From Cladorhizidae sp. MBARI D1340-BT2 (taxonomy: Eukaryota > Porifera > Demospongiae > Poecilosclerida > Cladorhizidae), in NCBI GenBank assembly GCA_028752905.1, contig JAQNBH010000022.1, positions 186,001-250,000 on the forward strand: a stretch of 64,000 bases of DNA, read 5' to 3'. The notes beneath the pieces were generated by a model. The model did no database searches, was not told the DNA's origin, and saw only the letters and a list, made by a program, of their open reading frames with translations. How positions within the stretch are numbered: position 1 is the stretch's first letter; every line of letters starts with the position of its first letter. Below are positions 51,846 to 63,130 of the stretch, in pieces. The position numbers and the translations under genes are program-made.

Positions 51846-52753
51846 CTAAAGGTAGGCCTCTCTCTGTTCTCTCTCTTGATACCAAACATCCGTATATTCT
51901 GCATACATAGAATCACAAGATAGGTTTCTCTATGTGTTCTCTATCTTGATGCTAAACAGGTTAGCTTCATAGATTCTCCACACTTCACTGTATAAACTTG
52001 ATATATAGCTATTAAGATAGGTCTCTCCCTGTGCTCTCTGTTGATATCAAACATCCATAATATTCTGCACACTTCACTGTAATGGATTTGATATGATTCG
52101 AATGATAGGTTTCATTATGTGTTCTCTATCTTGATATTTGCCCTAATTTGGTCTATATGTTTCTCATTTTCCCCCCAAAAATCTTGTTATTTTGACGTAA
52201 AGCTCATAACTTTTCTACACTTTATCCAAAAAAGATAATATTTATATCACCGGATAGCCCTTCTAATTATCTGTCTTTTGTACGTGCCAAAATTTTGAGT
52301 ACTCTAAGCATTAGCAAGTTATGGTGATTTGAAGTGGTAAGGTTTGCGATCTTTCCTGGCGTTTTCCAGTTGCCAAAGCGGTGGCCTGCCAGTGAAAAAC
52401 CACTACATTTATTGATAATCTGTTGATATGTTGCAGATAAGGGCCTTCTCTATCAGTTGACAAACTCTGGGACTTTGGTCTTGTTAATTAGGGCAGTTAT
52501 GAATTGTACTCTTACTTGATGCTAAACATGTTAGCTTCGTAGATTATCCACACTTCACTGAATAGACTTGATGTATAGCTATTAAGATAGGACTCTCTAA
52601 GTGCTCTCTCTTGATACCAAACATCCATATATTCTGCACACTTCACTGTAATGGACTTGCAAGATAGGTATCTCTCAGTGTTCTCTATCTTGAGCTAAAC
52701 ATGTTAGCTTCATAGATTCTCCACACTTCACTGAATAGACTTGATATATAGCT
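51846..52753. repeat. Monomer 59, class E, 908 bp
   Basis: Same marks as 48224 but without the 10 bp deletion. Confidence 0.95.
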
Positions 52754-53661
52754 CTAAAGGTAGGCCTCTCTCTGTTCTCTCTCTTGATACCAAACATCCG
52801 TATATTCTGCATACATAGAATCACAAGATAGGTTTCTCTATGTGTTCTCTATCTTGATGCTAAACAGGTTAGCTTCATAGATTCTCCACACTTCACTGTA
52901 TAAACTTGATATATAGCTATTAAGATAGGTCTCTCCCTGTGCTCTCTGTTGATATCAAACATCCATAATATTCTGCACACTTCACTGTAATGGACTTGAT
53001 ATGATTCTAATGATAGGTTTCATTATGTGTTCTCTATCTTGATATTTGCCCTAATTTGGTCTATATGTTTCTCATTTCCCCCCCAAAAATCTTGTTATTT
53101 TGCCGTAAAGCTCATAACGTTTCTACACTTTACCCCAAAAAGATAATTTTTATATCACCGGATAGCCCTTCTAATTATCTGTCTTTTGTACGTGCCAAAA
53201 TTTTGAGTACTCTTAGTATTAGCAAGTTATGGTGATTTGAAGTGGTAAGGTTTGCGATCTTTCCTGGCGTTTTCCAGTTGCCAAAGCGGTGGCCTGCCAG
53301 TGAAAAACCACTACATTTATTGATAATCTGTTGACATGTTGCAGATAAGGGCCTTCTCTATCAGTTGACAAAATCTGGGACTTTGGTCTTGTTAATTAGG
53401 GCAGTTATGAATTGTACTCTTACTTGATGCTAAACATGTTAGCTTCGTAGATTATCCACACTTCACTGAATAGACTTGATGTATAGCTATTAAGATAGGA
53501 CTCTCTAAGTGCTCTCTCTTGATACCAAACATCCATATATTCTGCACACTTCACTGTAATGGACTTGCAAGATAGGTATCTCTCAGTGTTCTCTATCTTG
53601 AGCTAAACATGTTAGCTTCATAGATTCTCCACACTTCACTGAATAGACTTGATATATAGCT
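52754..53661. repeat. Monomer 60, class F, 908 bp
   Basis: Counterpart of 49122. Confidence 0.95.
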
Positions 53662-54396
53662 CTAAAGGTAGGCCTCTCTCTGTTCTCTCTCTTGATACCA
53701 AACATCCGTATATTCTGCATACATAGAATCACAAGATAGGTTTCTCTATGTGTTCTCTATCTTGATGCTAAACAGGTTAGCTTCATAGATTCTCCACACT
53801 TCACTGTATAAACTTGATATATAGCTATTAAGATAGGTCTCTCCCTGTGCTCTCTGTTGATATCAAACATCCATAATATTCTGCACACTTCACTGTAATG
53901 GACTTGATATGATTCGAATGATAGGTTTCATTATGTGTTCTCTATCTTGATATTTGCCCTAATTTGGTCTATATGTTTCTCATTTTCCCCACAAAAATCT
54001 TGTTATTTTGCCGTAAAGCTCATAACTTTTCTACACTTTACTCAAAAAAGATAAATTTTATATCAACGGATAGCCCTTCTGATTATCTGTCTTTTATACG
54101 TGCCAAAATTTTGAGTACTCTAAGTATTAGCAAGTTATGGTGATTTGAAGTGTTAAGGTTTGCGATCTTTCCTGGCGTTTTCCAGTTGCCAAAGCGGTGG
54201 CCTGCCAGTGAAAAACCACTACATTTATTGATAATCTGTTGACATGTTGCAGATAAGGGCCTTCTCTATCAGTTGACAAAATCTGGGACTTTGGTCTTGT
54301 TAATTAGGGCAGTTATGAATTGTACTCTTACTTGATGCTAAACATGTTAGCTTCGTAGATTATCCACACTTCACTGAATAGACTTGATATATAGCT
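53662..54396. repeat. Monomer 61, class C-prime, 735 bp
   Basis: Class C sites T381, A405, G420 and T492, but G489 and GATGCTAAAC; adds CCCCACAAAAA and TTTTATACGTG. Same R1 loss as class C. Confidence 0.95.
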
Positions 54397-55304
54397 CTAA
54401 AGGTAGGCCTCTCTCTGTTCTCTCTCTTGATACCAAACATCCGTATATTCTGCATACATAGAATCACAAGATAGGTTTCTCTATGTGTTCTCTATCTTGA
54501 TGCTAAACAGGTTAGCTTCATAGATTCTCCACACTTTACTGTATAAACTTGATATATAGCTATTAAGATAGGTCTCTCCCTGTGCTCTCTGTTGATATCA
54601 AACATCCATAATATTCTGCACACTTCACTGTAATGGACTTGATATGATTCTAATGATAGGTTTCATTATGTGTTCTCTATCTTGATATTTGCCCTAATTT
54701 GGTCTATATGTTTCTCATTTCCCCCCCAAAAATCTTGTTATTTTGCCGTAAAGCTAATAACGTTTCTACACTTTACGCCAAAAAGATAATTTTTATATCA
54801 CCGGATAGCCCTTCTAATTATCTGTCTTTTGTACGTGCCAAAATTTTGAGTACTCTTAGTATTAGCAAGTTATGGTGATTTGAAGTGGTAAGGTTTGCGA
54901 TCTTTCCTGGCGTTTTCCAGTTGCCAAAGCGGTGGCCTGCCAGTGAAAAACCACTACATTTATTGATAATCTGTTGACATGTTGCAGATAAGGGCCTTCT
55001 CTATCAGTTGACAAAATCTGGGACTTTGGTCTTGTTAATTAGGGCAGTTATGAATTGTACTCTTACTTGATGCTAAACATGTTAGCTTCGTAGATTATCC
55101 ACACTTCACTGAATAGACTTGATGTATAGCTATTAAGATAGGACTCTCTAAGTGCTCTCTCTTGATACCAAACATCCATATATTCTGCACACTTCACTGT
55201 AATGGACTTGCAAGATAGGTATCTCTCAGTGTTCTCTATCTTGAGCTAAACATGTTAGCTTCATAGATTCTCCACACTTCATTGAATAGACTTGATATAT
55301 AGCT
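54397..55304. repeat. Monomer 62, class F-prime, 908 bp
   Basis: Class F with CACTTTACTG, AGCTAATAACG, TTTACGCCAAA (private) and CTTCATTGAA. Confidence 0.95.
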
Positions 55305-56212
55305 CTAAAGGTAGGCCTCTCTCTGTTCTCTCTCTTGATACCAAACATCCGTATATTCTGCATACATAGAATCACAAGATAGGTTTCTCTATGTGTTCTC
55401 TATCTTGATGCTAAACAGGTTAGCTTCATAGATTCTCCACACTTTACTGTATAAACTTGATATATAGCTATTAAGATAGGTCTCTCCCTGTGCTCTCTGT
55501 TGATATCAAACATCCATAATATTCTGCACACTTCACTGTAATGGACTTGATATGATTCGAATGATAGGTTTCATTATGTGTTCTCTATCTTGATATTTGC
55601 CCTAATTTGGTCTATATGTTTCTCATTTCCCCCCCAAAAATCTTGTTATTTTGCCGTAAAGCTCATAACTTTTCTACACTTTACCCCAAAAAGATAATTT
55701 TTATATCACCGGATAGCCCTTCTAATTATCTGTCTTTTATACGTGCCAAAATTTTGAGTACTCTAAGTATTAGCAAGTTATGGTGATTTGAAGTGGTAAG
55801 GTTTGCGATCTTTCCTGGCGTTTTCCAGTTGCCAAAGCGGTGGCCTGCTAGTGAAAAACCACTACATTTATTGATAATCTGTTGACATGTTGCAGATAAG
55901 GGACTTCTCTATCAGTTGACAAACTCTGGGACTTTGGTCCTGTTAATTAGGGCAGTTATGAATTGTACTCTTACTTGATGCTAAACATGTTAGCTTCGTA
56001 GATTATCCACACTTCACTGAATAGACTTGATGTATAGCTATTAAGATAGGACTCTCTAAGTGCTCTCTCTTGATACCAAACATCCATATATTCTGCACAC
56101 TTCACTGTAATGGACTTGCAAGATAGGTATCTCTCAGTGTTCTCTATCTTGAGCTAAACATGTTAGCTTCATAGATTCTCCACACTTCACTGAATAGACT
56201 TGATATATAGCT
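55305..56212. repeat. Monomer 63, D-like, right subfamily, 908 bp
   Basis: A599 and C620 of class D with T141, C325, TTTATACG, GGTCCTG and the rare CTGCTAGTG change inside the conserved hairpin block. Confidence 0.93.
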
Positions 56213-57120
56213 CTAAAGGTAGGCCTCTCTCTGTTCTCTCTCTTGATACCAAACATCCGTATATTCTGCATACATAGAATCACAAGATAGGTTTCTCTAT
56301 GTGTTCTCTATCTTGATGCTAAACAGGTTAGCTTCATAGATTCTCCACACTTTACTGTATAAACTTGATATATAGCTATTAAGATAGGTCTCTCCCTGTG
56401 CTCTCTGTTGATATCAAACATCCATAATATTCTGCACACTTCACTGTAATGGACTTGATATGATTCTAATGATAGGTTTCATTATGTGTTCTCTATCTTG
56501 ATATTTGCCCTAATTTGGTCTATATGTTTCTCATTTTCCCCCCAAAAATCTTGTTATTTTGCCGTAAAGCTCATAACGTTTCTACACTTTACTCCAAAAA
56601 GATAATTTTTATATCACCGGATAGCCCTTCTAATTATCTGTCTTTTGTACGTGCCAAAATTTTGAGTACTCTTAGTATTAGCAAGTTATGGTGATTTGAA
56701 GTGGTAAGGTTTGCGATCTTTCCTGGCGTTTTCCAGTTGCCAAAGCGGTGGCCTGCCAGTGAAAAACCACTACATTTATTGATAATCTGTTGACATGTTG
56801 CAGATAAGGGCCTTCTCTATCAGTTGACAAAATCTGGGACTTTGGTCTTGTTAATTAGGGCAGTTATGAATTGTACTCTTACTTGATGCTAAACATGTTA
56901 GCTTCGTAGATTATCCACACTTCACTGAATAGACTTGATGTATAGCTATTAAGATAGGACTCTCTAAGTGCTCTCTCTTGATACCAAACATCCATATATT
57001 CTGCACACTTCACTGTAATGGACTTGCAAGATAGGTATCTCTCAGTGTTCTCTATCTTGAGCTAAACATGTTAGCTTCATAGATTCTCCACACTTCATTG
57101 AATAGACTTGATATATAGCT
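56213..57120. repeat. Monomer 64, class F-prime with T325, 908 bp
   Basis: T255, G366 and T461 but C6 run and AGCTCATAACG; TTTACTCCAAA and CTTCATTGAA. Confidence 0.93.
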
Positions 57121-58028
57121 CTAAAGGTAGGCCTCTCTCTGTTCTCTCTCTTGATACCAAACATCCGTATATTCTGCATACATAGAATCACAAGATAGGT
57201 TTCTCTATGTGTTCTCTATCTTGATGCTAAACAGGTTAGCTTCATAGATTCTCCACACTTTACTGTATAAACTTGATATATAGCTATTAAGATAGGTCTC
57301 TCCCTGTGCTCTCTGTTGATATCAAACATCCATAATATTCTGCACACTTCACTGTAATGGACTTGATATGATTCGAATGATAGGTTTCATTATGTGTTCT
57401 CTATCTTGATATTTGCCCTAATTTGGTCTATATGTTTCTCATTTTCCCCCCAAAAATCTTGTTATTTTGCCGTAAAGCTCATAACTTTTCTACACTTTAC
57501 CCAAAAAAGATAATTTTTATATCACCGGATAGCCCTTCTAATTATCTGTCTTTTGTACGTGCCAAAATTTTGAGTACTCTAAGTATTAGCAAGTTATGGT
57601 GATTTGAAGTGGTAAGGTTTGCGATCTTTCCTGGCGTTTTCCAGTTGCCAAAGCGGTGGCCTGCCAGTGAAAAACCACTACATTTATTGATAATCTGTTG
57701 ACATGTTGCAGATAAGGGCCTTCTCTATCAGTTGACAAAATCTGGGACTTTGGTCTTGTTAATTAGGGCAGTTATGAATTGTACTCTTACTTGATGCTAA
57801 ACATGTTAGCTTCGTAGATTATCCACACTTCACTGAATAGACTTGATGTATAGCTATTAAGATAGGACTCTCTAAGTGCTCTCTCTTGATACCAAACATC
57901 CATATATTCTGCACACTTCACTGTAATGGACTTGCAAGATAGGTATCTCTCAGTGTTCTCTATCTTGAGCTAAACATGTTAGCTTCATAGATTCTCCACA
58001 CTTCACTGAATAGACTTGATATATAGCT
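57121..58028. repeat. Monomer 65, class G, 908 bp
   Basis: B-like core with C193, C582 and T141; ends CTTCACTGAA. Confidence 0.93.
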
Positions 58029-58763
58029 CTAAAGGTAGGCATCTCTCTGTTCTCTCTCTTGATACCAAACATCCGTATATTCTGCATACATAGAATCACA
58101 AGATAGGTTTCTCTATGTGTTCTCTATCTTGATGCTAAACAGGTTAGCTTCATAGATTCTCCACACTTCACTGTATAAACTTGATATATAGCTATTAAGA
58201 TAGGTCTCTCCCTGTGCTCTCTGTTGATATCAAACATCCATAATATTCTGCACACTTCACTGTAATGGACTTGATATGATTCGAATGATAGGTTTCATTA
58301 TGTGTTCTCTATCTTGATATTTGCCCTAATTTGGTCTATATGTTTCTCATTTTCCCCACAAAAATCTTGTTATTTTGCCGTAAAGCTCATAACTTTTCTA
58401 CACTTTACTCAAAAAAGATAAATTTTATATCAACGGATAGCCCTTCTGATTATCTGTCTTTTATACGTGCCAAAATTTTGAGTACTCTAAGTATTAGCAA
58501 GTTATGGTGATTTGAAGTGTTAAGGTTTGCGATCTTTCCTGGCGTTTTCCAGTTGCCAAAGCGGTGGCCTGCCAGTGAAAAACCACTACATTTATTGATA
58601 ATCTGTTGACATGTTGCAGATAAGGGCCTTCTCTATCAGTTGACAAAATCTGGGACTTTGGTCTTGTTAATTAGGGCAGTTATGAATTGTACTCTTACTT
58701 GATGCTAAACATGTTAGCTTCGTAGATTATCCACACTTCACTGAATAGACTTGATATATAGCT
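58029..58763. repeat. Monomer 66, class C-prime, 735 bp
   Basis: GGCATCTCTC near the start; otherwise as at 53662. Confidence 0.95.
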
Positions 58764-59671
58764 CTAAAGGTAGGCCTCTCTCTGTTCTCTCTCTTGATAC
58801 CAAACATCCGTATATTCTGCATACATAGAATCACAAGATAGGTTTCTCTATGTGTTCTCTATCTTGATGCTAAACAGGTTAGCTTCATAGATTCTCCACA
58901 CTTTACTGTATAAACTTGATATATAGCTATTAAGATAGGTCTCTCCCTGTGCTCTCTGTTGATATCAAACATCCATAATATTCTGCACACTTCACTGTAA
59001 TGGACTTGATATGATTCTAATGATAGGTTTCATTATGTGTTCTCTATCTTGATATTTGCCCTAATTTGGTCTATATGTTTCTCATTTCCCCCCCAAAAAT
59101 CTTGTTATTTTGCCGTAAAGCTAATAACGTTTCTACACTTTACTCCAAAAAGATAATTTTTATATCACCGGATAGCCCTTCTAATTATCTGTCTTTTGTA
59201 CGTGCCAAAATTTTGAGTACTCTTAGTATTAGCAAGTTATGGTGATTTGAAGTGGTAAGGTTTGCGATCTTTCCTGGCGTTTTCCAGTTGCCAAAGCGGT
59301 GGCCTGCCAGTGAAAAACCACTACATTTATTGATAATCTGTTGACATGTTGCAGATAAGGGCCTTCTCTATCAGTTGACAAAATCTGGGACTTTGGTCTT
59401 GTTAATTAGGGCAGTTATGAATTGTACTCTTACTTGATGCTAAACATGTTAGCTTCGTAGATTATCCACACTTCACTGAATAGACTTGATGTATAGCTAT
59501 TAAGATAGGACTCTCTAAGTGCTCTCTCTTGATACCAAACATCCATATATTCTGCACACTTCACTGTAATGGACTTGCAAGATAGGTATCTCTCAGTGTT
59601 CTCTATCTTGAGCTAAACATGTTAGCTTCATAGATTCTCCACACTTCATTGAATAGACTTGATATATAGCT
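58764..59671. repeat. Monomer 67, class F-prime, 908 bp
   Basis: As 54397 but TTTACTCCAAA. Confidence 0.95.
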
Positions 59672-60579
59672 CTAAAGGTAGGCCTCTCTCTGTTCTCTCT
59701 CTTGATACCAAACATCCGTATATTCTGCATACATAGAATCACAAGATAGGTTTCTCTATGTGTTCTCTATCTTGATGCTAAACAGGTTAGCTTCATAGAT
59801 TCTCCACACTTTACTGTATAAACTTGATATATAGCTATTAAGATAGGTCTCTCCCTGTGCTCTCTGTTGATATCAAACATCCATAATATTCTGCACACTT
59901 CACTGTAATGGACTTGATATGATTCGAATGATAGGTTTCATTATGTGTTCTCTATCTTGATATTTGCCCTAATTTGGTCTATATGTTTCTCATTTTCCCC
60001 CCAAAAATCTTGTTATTTTGCCGTAAAGCTCATAACTTTTCTACACTTTACCCAAAAAAGATAATTTTTATATCACCGGATAGCCCTTCTAATTATCTGT
60101 CTTTTGTACGTGCCAAAATTTTGAGTACTCTAAGTATTAGCAAGTTATGGTGATTTGAAGTGGTAAGGTTTGCGATCTTTCCTGGCGTTTTCCAGTTGCC
60201 AAAGCGGTGGCCTGCCAGTGAAAAACCACTACATTTATTGATAATCTGTTGACATGTTGCAGATAAGGGCCTTCTCTATCAGTTGACAAAATCTGGGACT
60301 TTGGTCTTGTTAATTAGGGCAGTTATGAATTGTACTCTTACTTGATGCTAAACATGTTAGCTTCGTAGATTATCCACACTTCACTGAATAGACTTGATGT
60401 ATAGCTATTAAGATAGGACTCTCTAAGTGCTCTCTCTTGATACCAAACATCCATATATTCTGCACACTTCACTGTAATGGACTTGCAAGATAGGTATCTC
60501 TCAGTGTTCTCTATCTTGAGCTAAACATGTTAGCTTCATAGATTCTCCACACTTCATTGAATAGACTTGATATATAGCT
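59672..60579. repeat. Monomer 68, class G, 908 bp
   Basis: Class G ending CTTCATTGAA. Confidence 0.93.
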
Positions 60580-61487
60580 CTAAAGGTAGGCCTCTCTCTG
60601 TTCTCTCTCTTGATACCAAACATCCGTATATTCTGCATACATAGAATCACAAGATAGGTTTCTCTATGTGTTCTCTATCTTGATGCTAAACAGGTTAGCT
60701 TCATAGATTCTCCACACTTTACTGTATAAACTTGATATATAGCTATTAAGATAGGTCTCTCCCTGTGCTCTCTGTTGATATCAAACATCCATAATATTCT
60801 GCACACTTCACTGTAATGGACTTGATATGATTCGAATGATAGGTTTCATTATGTGTTCTCTATCTTGATATTTGCCCTAATTTGGTCTATATGTTTCTCA
60901 TTTTCCCCCCAAAAATCTTGTTATTTTGCCGTAAAGCTCATAACTTTTCTACACTTTACCCAAAAAAGATAATTTTTATATCACCGGATAGCCCTTCTAA
61001 TTATCTGTCTTTTGTACGTGCCAAAATTTTGAGTACTCTAAGTATTAGCAAGTTATGGTGATTTGAAGTGGTAAGGTTTGCGATCTTTCCTGGCGTTTTC
61101 CAGTTGCCAAAGCGGTGGCCTGCCAGTGAAAAACCACTACATTTATTGATAATCTGTTGACATGTTGCAGATAAGGGCCTTCTCTATCAGTTGACAAAAT
61201 CTGGGACTTTGGTCTTGTTAATTAGGGCAGTTATGAATTGTACTCTTACTTGATGCTAAACATGTTAGCTTCGTAGATTATCCACACTTCACTGAATAGA
61301 CTTGATGTATAGCTATTAAGATAGGACTCTCTAAGTGCTCTCTCTTGATACCAAACATCCATATATTCTGCACACTTCACTGTAATGGACTTGCAAGATA
61401 GGTATCTCTCAGTGTTCTCTATCTTGAGCTAAACATGTTAGCTTCATAGATTCTCCACACTTCACTGAATAGACTTGATATATAGCT
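60580..61487. repeat. Monomer 69, class G, 908 bp
   Basis: Class G ending CTTCACTGAA, as at 57121; also precedes a C-prime unit. Confidence 0.93.
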
Positions 61488-62222
61488 CTAAAGGTAGGCA
61501 TCTCTCTGTTCTCTCTCTTGATACCAAACATCCGTATATTCTGCATACATAGAATCACAAGATAGGTTTCTCTATGTGTTCTCTATCTTGATGCTAAACA
61601 GGTTAGCTTCATAGATTCTCCACACTTCACTGTATAAACTTGATATATAGCTATTAAGATAGGTCTCTCCCTGTGCTCTCTGTTGATATCAAACATCCAT
61701 AATATTCTGCACACTTCACTGTAATGGACTTGATATGATTCGAATGATAGGTTTCATTATGTGTTCTCTATCTTGATATTTGCCCTAATTTGGTCTATAT
61801 GTTTCTCATTTTCCCCACAAAAATCTTGTTATTTTGCCGTAAAGCTCATAACTTTTCTACACTTTACTCAAAAAAGATAAATTTTATATCAACGGATAGC
61901 CCTTCTGATTATCTGTCTTTTATACGTGCCAAAATTTTGAGTACTCTAAGTATTAGCAAGTTATGGTGATTTGAAGTGTTAAGGTTTGCGATCTTTCCTG
62001 GCGTTTTCCAGTTGCCAAAGCGGTGGCCTGCCAGTGAAAAACCACTACATTTATTGATAATCTGTTGACATGTTGCAGATAAGGGCCTTCTCTATCAGTT
62101 GACAAAATCTGGGACTTTGGTCTTGTTAATTAGGGCAGTTATGAATTGTACTCTTACTTGATGCTAAACATGTTAGCTTCGTAGATTATCCACACTTCAC
62201 TGAATAGACTTGATATATAGCT
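61488..62222. repeat. Monomer 70, class C-prime, 735 bp
   Basis: GGCATCTCTC as at 58029. Confidence 0.95.
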
Positions 62223-63130
62223 CTAAAGGTAGGCCTCTCTCTGTTCTCTCTCTTGATACCAAACATCCGTATATTCTGCATACATAGAATCACAAGATAG
62301 GTTTCTCTATGTGTTCTCTATCTTGATGCTAAACAGGTTAGCTTCATAGATTCTCCACACTTTACTGTATAAACTTGATATATAGCTATTAAGATAGGTC
62401 TCTCCCTGTGCTCTCTGTTGATATCAAACATCCATAATATTCTGCACACTTCACTGTAATGGACTTGATATGATTCTAATGATAGGTTTCATTATGTGTT
62501 CTCTATCTTGATATTTGCCCTAATTTGGTCTATATGTTTCTCATTTCCCCCCCAAAAATCTTGTTATTTTGCCGTAAAGCTAATAACGTTTCTACACTTT
62601 ACTCCAAAAAGATAATTTTTATATCACCGGATAGCCCTTCTAATTATCTGTCTTTTGTACGTGCCAAAATTTTGAGTACTCTTAGTATTAGCAAGTTATG
62701 GTGATTTGAAGTGGTAAGGTTTGCGATCTTTCCTGGCGTTTTCCAGTTGCCAAAGCGGTGGCCTGCCAGTGAAAAACCACTACATTTATTGATAATCTGT
62801 TGACATGTTGCAGATAAGGGCCTTCTCTATCAGTTGACAAAATCTGGGACTTTGGTCTTGTTAATTAGGGCAGTTATGAATTGTACTCTTACTTGATGCT
62901 AAACATGTTAGCTTCGTAGATTATCCACACTTCACTGAATAGACTTGATGTATAGCTATTAAGATAGGACTCTCTAAGTGCTCTCTCTTGATACCAAACA
63001 TCCATATATTCTGCACACTTCACTGTAATGGACTTGCAAGATAGGTATCTCTCAGTGTTCTCTATCTTGAGCTAAACATGTTAGCTTCATAGATTCTCCA
63101 CACTTCATTGAATAGACTTGATATATAGCT
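62223..63130. repeat. Monomer 71, class F-prime, 908 bp
   Basis: Counterpart of 58764. Confidence 0.95.

Larger units (their letters stand above)
44767..53661. repeat. Long higher-order repeat, copy 4, with internal duplication
   Basis: Monomers: F (733), A, B, D-prime, E (898), F, B, D-prime, E, F. The D-prime, E, F series occurs twice (47316-50029 and 50938-53661), 3622 bp apart. This copy runs into the right-hand subfamily at 53662 and does not end with another 733 bp F monomer within the window. Confidence 0.8.
57121..60579. repeat. Right-domain higher-order repeat, 3459 bp
   Basis: Order G, C-prime (735 bp), F-prime, G. The next unit starts at 60580 with G, C-prime, F-prime at the same spacing and then changes to the D-like monomer at 63131. 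Both C-prime monomers carry GGCATCTCTC instead of GGCCTCTCTC. Confidence 0.85.
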
